64,000 bases of DNA from an uncultured Anaerolineae bacterium (GTDB lineage: Bacteria; Chloroflexota; Anaerolineae; Promineifilales; Promineifilaceae). Positions 33,235 to 41,474 of this stretch are shown here, piece by piece (position 1 is the first letter of the stretch; every line of letters starts with the position of its first letter). Below the pieces are notes generated by a model that saw only the letters and a program-made list of their open reading frames with translations, ran no database searches and was not told the DNA's origin. Made by a program: the position numbers and the translations under genes. The stretch covers positions 299,101-363,100 of the forward strand of contig CAJQMR010000016.1 of NCBI GenBank assembly GCA_905479495.1. The letters are read 5' to 3'.

Positions 33235-34959
33235 ATGGACAGAACCGTACCCACTTCCGGCAACGAAGAAATCAACCTCTACCTCCGCACCTACTACTCC
33301 CTGCTGCGCAGCAGCCGCGAGGTGCAAATCAAAACGCTCATCGAGGCCCACAAGCGGATGCATTCCGCCCTGCACGTAGCCGCCGACGAGCCGCAGCCGG
33401 ACATGGCGGCATTCATCTACGCCATTTTGCGCATGCCAGCCTGCCTGGACAGACTGCGTCTGATCATCATGGGGCAGTCGGAGCAGGTGTTTGCCCAGCA
33501 TGGTTTTACCAACGTAGAAAGCTGGGAACCCGTCACTGCGCCTGGACGGCGGCGGCGCAGCTTTTTTGACGGCCACGATCAGCTGGCTGTCTACATCGCC
33601 AGCCGCTCGGACATTGATGACATTGTGCCCATCCTGGTGGCGTACCAGATTGAACGGCGCAAGCTGCGCCAGCTGCTGAACAAAGAAAACGTCATCAAAG
33701 AGTTGGAGCGCGTGCGGGACAGCAAAGGCGGAATGCCCTCTGGTAACAGTCTGGTGCGGCTGGCCCACATGACAGAAATTCCCGTTGAAGATTTTCACCG
33801 CGTGTGCCAGGTGTGGGGCGCTGAAACGGCCGAAAAATTCCTCAACATCGCTCAAACCAAGCAAGAAATCTCCATCCGTTCGCTGGCCGGGTCGCTGGCA
33901 GATTATAAACGGGCCACACGCCGCTGGTGGCGCAGCGTAGAACGCCATCTGCCGGACATCATTATGCCCGATCGTCCCATCTATTTTGTCTCCAGCAACA
34001 CCCACAGCCTTCCTAATCTGCTGAGCGGCTACGCCCTGCACATTGAAGATCGCATCCAAACCTTTATTCAGGAAAATGGCTCAGAAGATTTAACGCAGGA
34101 ATACAACGATATTTTGGAGCGAAATGTACCCAGCAGTCGAGAAAACTTCTTGTATTACGCCCTGAAAAAGCTGGAACAGGCTGACCCGGAAGTAACCGCC
34201 GCTCGCCTGGAAATGGAGCGGGTTGCAGGCATCGTACGCGTCCCCAGTGAACACGCTTTTGATATTGAAGTACAGGTGATTCCCCTGAGAAATATCAATT
34301 TTAATGGGATGGATACGCGGCTGCGTGTTTCAGGAATTGAACAGCTATACAAGAGCGACGCGCTGATCGTCAATGTCGATTATCCTTTGGGCATGGCTGC
34401 CTACCAGGTACTGACAGAGATTGCCCGCAACATTGCCGAAGTGCGCGGTGTATACATTATGGGCAAGGCCGCTACGTTGAACGGCCGTATCGGCGATGTC
34501 ATGATCCCCAGCGTGGTACACGACGAACACACCCTCAACACTTACCTATTCGACAACTGCTTTGCGGCTGATGATGTGGCACCTTACCTGGTTTACGGCA
34601 CCGTGATGGACAATCAGAAAGCAATCACCGTGCCCGGCACATTTTTGCAAAATGAGGGATACATGTCTGTGTTTTACCATGAAGGCTACACAGACATGGA
34701 GATGGAAGCTGGGCCGTATCTCAGCGGCATTTACGAGATGGTGCGCCCCAAGCGGCACCCCTCTAACGAAGTCGTCAATCTGTATAACAGCCCATTCCCT
34801 GTGGGAATTTTGCACTACGCTTCTGATACACCATTTAGCAAAGGCAAAAACCTGGGCGCACAAAACCTTTCCTATTTTGGCATGGACCCCACTTATGCCA
34901 CGATGGTAGCTATCCTCCGCGCTATTTTCGAGACAGAATTGGGCCAAATTGGCAAGTAA
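33235..34959 (+). CDS. Uncharacterised 574-residue protein with a nucleoside-phosphorylase-like C-terminus
   Basis: I do not recognise the family. I start it at ATG 33235; the upstream frame is only repeat sequence. Residues 1-330 are largely helical and charged (N-E-E-I-N-L-Y-L-R-T-Y-Y-S-L-L-R-S-S). Residues about 375-570 resemble the phosphorylase superfamily: M-G-K-A-A-T-L-N-G-R-I-G-D-V-M-I-P near 430 recalls the G-x-A-G...G-D-x-V loop, and M-E-M-E-A-G-P-Y-L near 500 recalls the M-E-x-A nucleoside-binding strand. A nucleoside or MTA-like activity is therefore possible, but the helical half is unexplained. Its TAA stop opens the next inverted repeat. No Shine-Dalgarno is visible, and selD lies 62 bases upstream. 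Confidence 0.65.
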   Translation: MDRTVPTSGNEEINLYLRTYYSLLRSSREVQIKTLIEAHKRMHSALHVAADEPQPDMAAFIYAILRMPACLDRLRLIIMGQSEQVFAQHGFTNVESWEPVTAPGRRRRSFFDGHDQLAVYIASRSDIDDIVPILVAYQIERRKLRQLLNKENVIKELERVRDSKGGMPSGNSLVRLAHMTEIPVEDFHRVCQVWGAETAEKFLNIAQTKQEISIRSLAGSLADYKRATRRWWRSVERHLPDIIMPDRPIYFVSSNTHSLPNLLSGYALHIEDRIQTFIQENGSEDLTQEYNDILERNVPSSRENFLYYALKKLEQADPEVTAARLEMERVAGIVRVPSEHAFDIEVQVIPLRNINFNGMDTRLRVSGIEQLYKSDALIVNVDYPLGMAAYQVLTEIARNIAEVRGVYIMGKAATLNGRIGDVMIPSVVHDEHTLNTYLFDNCFAADDVAPYLVYGTVMDNQKAITVPGTFLQNEGYMSVFYHEGYTDMEMEAGPYLSGIYEMVRPKRHPSNEVVNLYNSPFPVGILHYASDTPFSKGKNLGAQNLSYFGMDPTYATMVAILRAIFETELGQIGK

Positions 34960-35006
34960 TTGAGCAATTAGGTAACTGGATAATTACCGAATTACTCAAT
35001 TTCCCA
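34957..35006. repeat. TAATTGAGCAATTAGG inverted repeat
   Basis: Left arm TAATTGAGCAATTAGGTAA, right arm TAATTACCGAATTACTCAATT. Its first three bases are the stop codon of the upstream gene. Confidence 0.8.
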
Positions 35007-35032
35007 ATGACATACGTCAGGAAGCACAAATT

Positions 35033-36139
35033 ATGCAGAACCCATCAATTTTTCAGGAACGGATTACGGCCGTTCGCCAAAAACTCAGCGAGTGGGAAGT
35101 CGATGGCCTGCTGATTACCAGTGCCACCAACCGGCGCTGGCTCAGCGGCTTCACCGGCTCCAATGGCCAACTTCTAATCACAGCCAACCAGGCGCTGATC
35201 GCCACAGACTTCCGTTACTACACCCAGGCAGGCCACGAAGCACCGGACTTCACGCTGTTTAAGCACCAGCGCACCCCGGCCGACACCCAAAATTTCCTGG
35301 CCGAATCCGGTGCAAAAACCGTTGGCTTAGAGGCGAAACACGTCACAATAGCCGAATTAATAGAGCTGGAAGAAGTATCAGGCGTTACCTGGAAGCCACT
35401 TTTGGCAACATTGGAACTGCTACGTGTATTGAAAACGGCCGTAGAAATCCAAACCATTCAAAAAGCCTGCGCCATTACCGATGAGGTGATGGCGCTGGTG
35501 CCGCAAATTGCCCGTGTGGGTCTGACGGAAGGCGAGGTTGCCTGGGAGCTGGAAAAGGCGCTGCGCCAGGCAGGTGCCGAAGCCCCCGCGTTTGACATCA
35601 TCGTGGCTTCTGGACCCAACAGCGCCCTGCCCCACCATCATCCCGGTTCGCGCCGCCTGCAAGCCGGGGATGCGCTCGTTGTGGATATGGGGGCACAGGT
35701 GGACGGTTACAAAAGTGATATGACTCGTTCGTTTTATTTAGGGAAGAAAGCGTCGGTTCATTATTTTGAGCTGTATCATTTGGTTTTAAGAGCGCAAACG
35801 GCCGTTTTCCAAAATGCCAAACCAGGCATGAGCCTCAAAGCCGTAGATTCCCTGGCGCGGGATATTTTGGCTAGAGCCGGGCACGCCGAACATTTCGGTC
35901 ACGGGTTGGGGCACGGCCTGGGGCTGGACATTCACGAAGACCCGTTCTTTTCCCAAAGGGCGGAGGAAACAGACACGTTAGAGGTGGGCATGGTCGTCAC
36001 CATCGAGCCAGGTTGTTACCTGCCGGACCAATGTGGCATCCGTCTGGAAGAAACAGCCTTGATGACCGAAAATGGCCTGGTGCCGCTCACCCATTGCCCC
36101 AAGCAGCCAAACATCCCGAAACAACGCCATGCGTCTTGA
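35033..36139 (+). CDS. Xaa-Pro aminopeptidase/dipeptidase family (M24B)
   Basis: A 368-residue cytoplasmic metallopeptidase that cleaves peptide bonds before proline. The creatinase-like N-terminal domain (residues 1-130) is followed by the pita-bread catalytic domain with the five metal ligands: Asp in V-V-D-M-G and Y-K-S-D-M-T-R, His in H-G-L-G-H-G-L-G-L-D-I-H, Glu in T-I-E-P-G-C-Y and R-L-E-E-T. A-L-P-H-H-H-P is the usual substrate loop. Length and order fit PepQ/YpdF-type enzymes. AGGAAG precedes the ATG. It follows the unknown 574-residue gene across a hairpin repeat. Confidence 0.93.
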   Translation: MQNPSIFQERITAVRQKLSEWEVDGLLITSATNRRWLSGFTGSNGQLLITANQALIATDFRYYTQAGHEAPDFTLFKHQRTPADTQNFLAESGAKTVGLEAKHVTIAELIELEEVSGVTWKPLLATLELLRVLKTAVEIQTIQKACAITDEVMALVPQIARVGLTEGEVAWELEKALRQAGAEAPAFDIIVASGPNSALPHHHPGSRRLQAGDALVVDMGAQVDGYKSDMTRSFYLGKKASVHYFELYHLVLRAQTAVFQNAKPGMSLKAVDSLARDILARAGHAEHFGHGLGHGLGLDIHEDPFFSQRAEETDTLEVGMVVTIEPGCYLPDQCGIRLEETALMTENGLVPLTHCPKQPNIPKQRHAS

Positions 36140-36145
36140 AAAACG

Positions 36146-36215
36146 AACCGCAGAGGCGCAGAGGACACAGAGCTTTTACCAAATTCATCTCTGCGCTCTC
36201 CGCGTCTCTGCGGTT
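36146..36215. repeat. AACCGCAGAGGCGCAGAG inverted repeat
   Basis: Left arm AACCGCAGAGGCGCAGAGGA, right arm CTCTCCGCGTCTCTGCGGTT, loop TTTTACCAAATTCAT. Words shared with 8786-8886, 40017-40122 and 42740-42801. Confidence 0.85.
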
Positions 36216-36229
36216 ATAAAATAGACAAA

Positions 36230-37300
36230 ATGCCAAAATACAAAACCTTACTCAGCCAAAACACCTACAATCGCGCCCAGGATTATTTGGGCAAACTCCA
36301 GGGGGGCCAACGGGCAGGCAACTACCTGCAACAGAAATTGGCCAGCCTGAATTTAGCAACCCTCACTGTGGAAATGATGTTGGAACAGCTCGTCCGCACC
36401 AAACGGCCGCAAATCTTTGCTGAAAGCGCCGTGGCTGGGGATGGCACTGACTGGAATCTCACCGAGTTGGGGCTACTGGGCGATATTGCCATCGCTGCCC
36501 CGGTGACTTTTTTTGACAACGGCAGTCACCAAAACCCTGACATCCATAATCCGCCATTGACGGGAATGCTGCTGTTTGTGCCAGGGGCGCTGCTGCGAAA
36601 CGGCCGTTCCCACACCCCCGCCGACTGGAACGAAGTTATCACTGCACATGGTCAAATCGATGAAGAAGCCTATTTTCAGCTCTATGAACGGCGGCTGTTG
36701 CCCGGTTTTTTGCACGTCAATGAGCGAATGCGGCAGCGAGGCAAGCAAGCATTTATCACCGTGCCAGGACTGGGCTGCGGCATGTTTGCCGGACCATTCC
36801 AGGGCCAACTCGGCGAGAAGTTAAAACGAGTCCTGCAAGCATTTTTATTCAAACATGCGGCAGCCTTCACCCACATTCGCGCCGTTTATTACGATCCGTA
36901 CCAGGAATGCCAAAATGAGCGATTGGAGATCGGGGATATAAGTTTTTTGGTACGGCCGTACACCCACGGCAACAAAACCAAACCCCAGCTCTGCCACCCC
37001 ATTGCCTATGAAGAACCGGGCGACAATTTCAGCAATTGCGAACTGGTAAGCGTCGTCGCCTGGGACCATGTTTCCTGGCCAGGCAATGATTTTTACGTGG
37101 GGTCACGCGCAACAGATGATGGAGTAAAGGGAGCGGCAACGGATATTACGGCCGTTATGACTGGCATTCTTGGTGCCTATAACCCCACTTCCTTTCAATA
37201 TGAACCCCCACCCGCTTATCAAAACTGGCACCAGGTCATCGAGCAAAACAACCTGGAAATTGATGTTTTAAATACGCTGGTTGTTTTACCGACTGCGTAA
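36230..37300 (+). CDS. Uncharacterised 356-residue protein
   Basis: I do not recognise a named family. A central motif V-P-G-L-G-C-G-M-F-A-G-P-F-Q-G near residue 180 recalls the G-x-G-C-G-x-F-x-G loop of macro-like ADP-ribose-binding folds. Further on are V-V-A-W-D-H-V-S-W-P-G-N-D, S-R-A-T-D-D-G-V-K-G-A-A-T-D and Y-N-P-T-S-F near the C-terminus. No signal peptide or membrane helix is seen. The stretch C-Q-N-E-R-L-E-I-G-D-I near residue 227 is encoded by GATTGGAGATCGG, which looks like one arm of the GGAGATT repeat. An ADP-ribose-related role is only a guess. Confidence 0.6.
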   Translation: MPKYKTLLSQNTYNRAQDYLGKLQGGQRAGNYLQQKLASLNLATLTVEMMLEQLVRTKRPQIFAESAVAGDGTDWNLTELGLLGDIAIAAPVTFFDNGSHQNPDIHNPPLTGMLLFVPGALLRNGRSHTPADWNEVITAHGQIDEEAYFQLYERRLLPGFLHVNERMRQRGKQAFITVPGLGCGMFAGPFQGQLGEKLKRVLQAFLFKHAAAFTHIRAVYYDPYQECQNERLEIGDISFLVRPYTHGNKTKPQLCHPIAYEEPGDNFSNCELVSVVAWDHVSWPGNDFYVGSRATDDGVKGAATDITAVMTGILGAYNPTSFQYEPPPAYQNWHQVIEQNNLEIDVLNTLVVLPTA

Positions 37301-37378
37301 CTTCATTCGTTCTCTTTCCCTACATTTGCCAAAGAAAAACGGCCGTAACACCCAAAATAGCCGCTGCTCAACAATTGT

Positions 37379-37394
37379 GCAACCAATCAGTTGC
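37379..37394. promoter_or_regulatory. Putative ArsR-type operator, site 1
   Basis: GCAACCAATCAGTTGC, a 16-base inverted repeat (GCAAC/GTTGC). It overlaps the -35 box of the SRPBCC-ArsR operon. Confidence 0.6.
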
Positions 37395-37419
37395 ATACTT
37401 TCCCCTAATTTGCTAGAAT
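37391..37419 (+). promoter_or_regulatory. Promoter of the SRPBCC-ArsR operon
   Basis: TTGCAT at 37391-37396, a 17-base spacer and TAGAAT at 37414-37419. It lies between two copies of an inverted repeat, about 60 bases before the first ATG. Confidence 0.6.
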
Positions 37420-37423
37420 ATAC

Positions 37424-37439
37424 GCAACCGATTAGTTTC
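37424..37439. promoter_or_regulatory. Putative ArsR-type operator, site 2
   Basis: GCAACCGATTAGTTTC, a close copy of site 1, 45 bases from it and covering the expected transcription start. Confidence 0.6.
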
Positions 37440-37482
37440 GCTTCGACAACTCAACAAGCAAATAGCCGGAAGGAGATAAACA

Positions 37483-37932
37483 ATGACAACAATCGACCAA
37501 ATCGAATCAGTTCTTGAATTACCGCATCCACAACAAAAAGTATGGCAGGCCATCACCACACCAGAAGGGCTTAATCAATGGTTCGGCAACCGGGTAACCA
37601 TGACTCTGGAAGAAGGCAGCCCTATTCTTTTTGAGTGGGATGAGTACGGCCAGGCAGGCGGTGTCATCCAAACGGTTGAGCCAATGAACAAATTTGCCTA
37701 CCGCTGGCGGGCCAATGGCGTCCCAGAAACTGCCGCCATGAATGAAACCAACAGCACCCTGGTCACCTTTGAACTAACGCCAACGCCAGCAGGCACGCGG
37801 CTGCGCGTGTTAGAAACTGGATTCGCCAGCCTTGATCCAAACCTGCGCAAACGCGCCTTCCGCGAAAACACAAGCGGTTGGGCCTCTGAACTAGAAGAGC
37901 TGGTGGCCTTTTTAGCGGGGCAACCAGTATGA
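37483..37932 (+). CDS. SRPBCC/AHSA1-domain protein
   Basis: A 149-residue single-domain protein of the START-like AHSA1 group (L-P-H-P-Q-Q-K-V-W-Q-A-I-T-T-P-E-G-L-N-Q-W-F at the N-terminus). The fold forms a deep ligand cavity. AHSA1-like proteins of this type often come beside an ArsR regulator and their ligand is usually unknown. AAGGAG precedes the ATG. The gene overlaps the ArsR gene by four bases (ATGA). It is the first gene of a three-gene unit with a second SRPBCC protein. It has no palindrome copy. Confidence 0.85.
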   Translation: MTTIDQIESVLELPHPQQKVWQAITTPEGLNQWFGNRVTMTLEEGSPILFEWDEYGQAGGVIQTVEPMNKFAYRWRANGVPETAAMNETNSTLVTFELTPTPAGTRLRVLETGFASLDPNLRKRAFRENTSGWASELEELVAFLAGQPV

Positions 37933-38264
37933 GCAGCGATGAGCAACAGCAGCGTATTTTTGTTGCCCTGGCGGACCCAACCCGGCGTATGCTCATCGAG
38001 CGGCTGTCGGCCGAAGGAGACAAAACGTCTACCGAATTGGCCAAGGATTTGCCCATCACCCGGCAAGGCGTGAGCAAACATTTACGCATTTTGGCCGAAG
38101 CAAATTTAGTGTCCGTGCGGCAAGATGGGCGAGATCGCTATTACTCATTGCAACCCCAGCAGCTAACAGAAGCCATTTCCTGGGTGGATAGAGTCCGAGC
38201 GCAATGGGAGCGCCGTTTGTCAGCCCTGGCAGATTTTTTGAATCAGTCAGCAGAAAAGGAGTAG
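37929..38264 (+). CDS. ArsR-family transcriptional regulator
   Basis: A 111-residue winged-helix repressor. The start A-L-A-D-P-T-R-R-M-L-I-E-R-L is the classical ArsR helix, followed by T-S-T-E-L-A, I-T-R-Q-G-V-S-K-H-L-R-I-L (recognition helix) and the wing V-R-Q-D-G-R-D-R-Y-Y-S-L. No metal-binding cysteines are present, so it is not an arsenic sensor; it belongs to the cysteine-free ArsR group linked with AHSA1 genes. It probably represses its own operon through the twin GCAAC operators at 37379 and 37424. Confidence 0.92.
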   Translation: MSSDEQQQRIFVALADPTRRMLIERLSAEGDKTSTELAKDLPITRQGVSKHLRILAEANLVSVRQDGRDRYYSLQPQQLTEAISWVDRVRAQWERRLSALADFLNQSAEKE

Positions 38265-38270
38265 TGTGTC

Positions 38271-38792
38271 ATGGCATTCAATTGGACAGAATTTGAGAAG
38301 CAGATTTTTATCAAGGCCTCTGGCGAGGATGTTTTCAACGCCTGGGCCATCCCCGGCGAACTTGTCAAATGGTTCATCGCCGAAGCCGATTACACCATGC
38401 AAGACGCAAGCCAGCGTCACAGCACAGAATGCATTGGCCCAGGCGATCAGTATCATTGGCGCTGGCATCAGAATTTAGCCACATCAGGCGTTATTTGTGA
38501 TGTTGTACCCCATGAGCAGATTCGCTTCACCTTTGGTAAGCAGTCACCAGACTCCGATGTGGCTGTCATGGTCACGGTCCAGGTTGAAGAGCTGGGAGAT
38601 GGGTACACCAAGTTGTCCTTGACCCAGGAAAATATGGCAGATTCGGAATACGGCCGTCACTACCATCTCTCCTGCAATTTGGGCTGGAGCTTTTTTATGA
38701 CCAATCTCAAAGGCTTGCTGGAGCATGGCATTGATTTGCGCGAGACACATCCAGACCGCGTTGAGGCAGCGCGAGCGATCTCGGTTTCTTAA
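38271..38792 (+). CDS. SRPBCC/AHSA1-domain protein, second copy
   Basis: A 173-residue START-like protein beginning six bases after the ArsR gene. The N-terminus (I-K-A-S-G-E-D-V-F-N-A-W-A-I-P-G-E-L-V-K-W-F) and the C-terminal helix with G-W-S-F-F-M-T-N-L-K define the AHSA1 fold. It is longer than the first copy and only distantly similar, so the operon carries two different ligand-binding proteins around one regulator. The 3' end touches the converging glycosyltransferase by four bases. One ACGGCCGT occurs in the gene. Confidence 0.85.
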   Translation: MAFNWTEFEKQIFIKASGEDVFNAWAIPGELVKWFIAEADYTMQDASQRHSTECIGPGDQYHWRWHQNLATSGVICDVVPHEQIRFTFGKQSPDSDVAVMVTVQVEELGDGYTKLSLTQENMADSEYGRHYHLSCNLGWSFFMTNLKGLLEHGIDLRETHPDRVEAARAISVS

Positions 38793-40006
38793 CGGGGTAA
38801 AAGTTTTTGGTAAATGGCCAAAAATTCAGGCACCACCACCCGCCAATCGTACTGTTGAGCAAACTGCTGGGCCGCCTGCCCCAGGCGCAGGCGTTCTTTG
38901 GGATGGGTAAGCAGATGCAAAACGGCCGTTCCCATTTCAACCGGATCATCGACCAATAGCAGCTCACGATTGTGCTCAACGGGGAAACCTTCGGCACCAA
39001 CGGCCGTACTCACCAACGCCCTACCCGCCGCCATCGCCTCAATCAGCTTGAGCCGCGTTCCACTGCCTACGCGAAATGGCAAGATGAACACTTTGGCCCC
39101 CGCCAGGTATGGCTCCACCCGCTCCACCCAGCCAGTAAGCGTGATGCCTGGTTCGTCCCGCAGCCGCTCCAGCCGGGCATGTGGCTTTTGGCCGACGATG
39201 GTGAAGGTGGTAGACGGCCGTTCCCGCCGAATTTGCGGCCATACCTCAGCCACAAACCAGAGCACCGCGTCCACATTAGGCCGGTAATCCATCTTGCCGC
39301 TAAACACAATGTCGCTGGGAATCGCTTCAGCCTCTCCCAGCTGGAACTGCTGCACATCCAGGCTGTTGGGGATGACGGTGATGGCGGTCTGACCGTGAGT
39401 GAGCTTTTCTAGATGCATTTTGTCGGGCTGGGATACGGCCGTTACCCAATCTGCCTGCTGGCATACCCAGCGCTCAAACTTATGCAGTCGCCGCACCTGC
39501 TCTGCCGAGTAAGCTGCCGCCACCCAGCGGCGCGGCTGGCGTAGGTCGGTGAGAAAATTGCGCCGCTGTAGCTCCGTTTCCGCGTTGTGATCATCAAACA
39601 CAATCTTACTACGCGGGCTGCCATGCCGAATGACGGGCAGGTAACGCGCCATCTCAATGCCCTCAATTTGCACGATGTCAAAATCAGCTGCCTGGAGCAT
39701 GTGCAGCAGCCGGACATTAAACGCCTGACTAAACAGCCGGTGAGCCATGTCCGGGCGGCGTGTGGCCAAAAGCTGTTGTAATCGCTTGCTCGTGGTGCGC
39801 TGCGGCACCGGGACAGTTTCAATCGTCTGGCACAGTTCGGCAAGCGGGGTAATTTGGCCAGGAACGGCCGTTTGCCCCGGCTCCAAAAAACTTACCAGCG
39901 ACACCTCACACGCCTGCGCCAAGCCACGAATGATGTGGAAATTACGCAGGCTCGTTCCCTGGTGTGGCGGATACGGTAATTGTGGCGTCAGCAGTAAAAC
40001 TTTCAT
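38789..40006 (-). CDS. Glycosyltransferase family 4
   Basis: A 405-residue GT-B glycosyltransferase that would add a sugar from a nucleotide-sugar donor to a glycan or lipid carrier at the cytoplasmic face. It starts M-K-V-L-L-L-T-P-Q-L-P-Y-P-P-H-Q-G at ATG 40006 (the frame is open nine codons further). The donor domain has F-S-G-K-M-D-Y-R-P-N-V-D near 230 and G-S-G-T-R-L-K-L-I-E-A-M-A-A-G near 320, the E-x7-E-type segment. It is close to WcaI/PelF-like enzymes, but the sugar cannot be told. It is in line with a second GT4 gene upstream on the same strand, across a long hairpin repeat. Confidence 0.9.
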   Translation of the reverse strand: MKVLLLTPQLPYPPHQGTSLRNFHIIRGLAQACEVSLVSFLEPGQTAVPGQITPLAELCQTIETVPVPQRTTSKRLQQLLATRRPDMAHRLFSQAFNVRLLHMLQAADFDIVQIEGIEMARYLPVIRHGSPRSKIVFDDHNAETELQRRNFLTDLRQPRRWVAAAYSAEQVRRLHKFERWVCQQADWVTAVSQPDKMHLEKLTHGQTAITVIPNSLDVQQFQLGEAEAIPSDIVFSGKMDYRPNVDAVLWFVAEVWPQIRRERPSTTFTIVGQKPHARLERLRDEPGITLTGWVERVEPYLAGAKVFILPFRVGSGTRLKLIEAMAAGRALVSTAVGAEGFPVEHNRELLLVDDPVEMGTAVLHLLTHPKERLRLGQAAQQFAQQYDWRVVVPEFLAIYQKLLPR

Positions 40007-40016
40007 AGAACAAGCA

Positions 40017-40122
40017 GGAACACAGAGGGTCACAGAGAAAACACAAAGTTACGCAGAGATTTGAGAGTAATTGGCTTTTTCTCTGTGCATCTCTGCGGAT
40101 TCTTTGCGCAACTCTGTGTTCC
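40017..40122. repeat. AACACAGAGGGTCACAGAG long inverted repeat
   Basis: Left arm AACACAGAGGGTCACAGAG... to ACGCAGAGAT, right arm CTCTGTGCATCTCTGCGG... to CAACTCTGTGTT. It lies between two glycosyltransferase genes. Confidence 0.8.
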
Positions 40123-40138
40123 GTTTACAACTCCTGTC

Positions 40139-41248
40139 TTAAACAACAGCTTCATAAATCTCCAAGGTCATTTCGGCTGCTTTTTGCCAGGTAAACGTCT
40201 TTGCCTGGGCTTGGCCGCGCTCAATCATCTTTTGGCGCAAATCAGAATCGGTGAGGACGCGGCGCAGGGCGTCGGTCCAGGCCATCTCGTCATCCAGCGG
40301 CAGCTGCAAGCCTGCTTCGCCCGCCACCTCCGGTAGCGAACCGCGATTGCTGACGATGACCGGACAACCACAGTGCATGGCCTCCAGCGCGGGCAGGCCA
40401 AACCCTTCATAGTGGGACGGCGTTACCAACACCCCGGCAGCATGGTAAAGATGGGCCAGTTGCTCATCAAAAATGCCGGTCAGATGGCGCACCTTGTTCT
40501 GCAAACCTAGCTCATCAATCGTGGTAAATACTTCTTCGTACAACCACCCCTTACCGCCCACAAGAATTAACGGTACGTCAATTTCACCCTCTTTCAGCAG
40601 CGCATCATAAGCACGGATGAGAAAAGGCAAATTTTTGCGCGGCTCCAGTGTGCCCACAAACAAAATAAAGCCGTGGGGCAGATTGTGTTTTTGCAGCGTG
40701 GTGGATACGGCCGTATCGTCATACTCGCACTCATACAATGGATTGGCGGCCAGATGCACTGTGGTAATCTTGTCCGGCGGCACGCGCAGCTGCTCAATCA
40801 AATCATGCCGCGTGGCGTGGCTGTCCGCCGAAATGTGGTCCGCCACCTGCACGGCCCAGGCAATCTGGTCAGCATAATACGCCATGCTGTCCCGCGTGAG
40901 AAACTGCGGATAAAAAATGAAGTTCAGATCATGAACGGTAATCACTTTGCGCCGCCCGCCCCACTGCGGTGGAATAAAATCCGGACTGTGCAGCACATCC
41001 AGCCGGTACGGCAGCAGCTCCAGCCCCAGCGCCCAGCGCTCAAATTTGTGATGGCAGGGGGTGAACACATTTTTGCGTTGAAAATTAGAGGCTGAGGGAG
41101 TATGGGAACGGCCGTCTCGCTGCAGGTGAAACAACGAATATTGGTTCTCCCCATCAATCGCTGCTAACGCTGGCAATAAGTGCAGTATATATTGGCTAAT
41201 ACCCCCCATCTGGTAAAACGGCAGGCGAACGTCAATTCCGATGTGCAT
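40139..41248 (-). CDS. Glycosyltransferase family 4 (mannosyltransferase-like)
   Basis: A 369-residue GT-B enzyme starting M-H-I-G-I-D-V-R-L at ATG 41248; the open frame continues five codons upstream. Key segments are V-H-D-L-N-F near 98, F-V-G-T-L-E-P-R-K-N-L near 200 (donor phosphate loop) and S-H-Y-E-G-F-G-L-P-A-L-E-A-M near 280, the E-x7-E motif with both glutamates. This pattern is common in mannosyl- and rhamnosyltransferases of surface glycans. A TATAAT box six bases before the ATG suggests a leaderless transcript. With the next gene it may build one cell-surface oligosaccharide. Confidence 0.92.
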   Translation of the reverse strand: MHIGIDVRLPFYQMGGISQYILHLLPALAAIDGENQYSLFHLQRDGRSHTPSASNFQRKNVFTPCHHKFERWALGLELLPYRLDVLHSPDFIPPQWGGRRKVITVHDLNFIFYPQFLTRDSMAYYADQIAWAVQVADHISADSHATRHDLIEQLRVPPDKITTVHLAANPLYECEYDDTAVSTTLQKHNLPHGFILFVGTLEPRKNLPFLIRAYDALLKEGEIDVPLILVGGKGWLYEEVFTTIDELGLQNKVRHLTGIFDEQLAHLYHAAGVLVTPSHYEGFGLPALEAMHCGCPVIVSNRGSLPEVAGEAGLQLPLDDEMAWTDALRRVLTDSDLRQKMIERGQAQAKTFTWQKAAEMTLEIYEAVV

Positions 41249-41254
41249 AGCGGG

Positions 41255-41260
41255 ATTATA
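41255..41260 (-). promoter_or_regulatory. -10 box for a leaderless glycosyltransferase transcript
   Basis: On the minus strand TATAAT is followed by CCCGCT and the ATG at 41248, a six-base gap. No Shine-Dalgarno is present. Confidence 0.5.
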
Positions 41261-41264
41261 CAAC

Positions 41265-41353
41265 CAGTGATCAGTAATCGGTAAACGGTAATCCGTGAGC
41301 CAGTAAGCAGTAAATCAGTGGCCGATAACTGCTTGGCTGATTACTGAATACTG
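41265..41353. repeat. CAGTAATCGGTAAACGGTAAT inverted repeat
   Basis: Left arm CAGTGATCAGTAATCGG and following, right arm CTGATTACTGAATACTG. It relates to 2586-2646 and 12693-12756. Confidence 0.75.
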
Positions 41354-41417
41354 AAAAACTCCTGACCCTACTCGCCCGCTCGCTCCCGCCAAGTTATAAT
41401 GTCTGCCAATACCATCC

Positions 41418-41453
41418 AAAAAATCTGCGTAAATCTGTGAAATCTGCGGATTT
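41418..41453. repeat. AATCTGCGTAAATCTGTG repeat piece
   Basis: AAATCTGCGTAAATCTGTGA then AATCTGCGGATTT, matching one arm of the hairpin at 18292-18366. It is unpaired here and lies just before the coiled-coil gene. Confidence 0.7.
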
Positions 41454-41474
41454 TACCTTTGCAGGAGAACAGCT

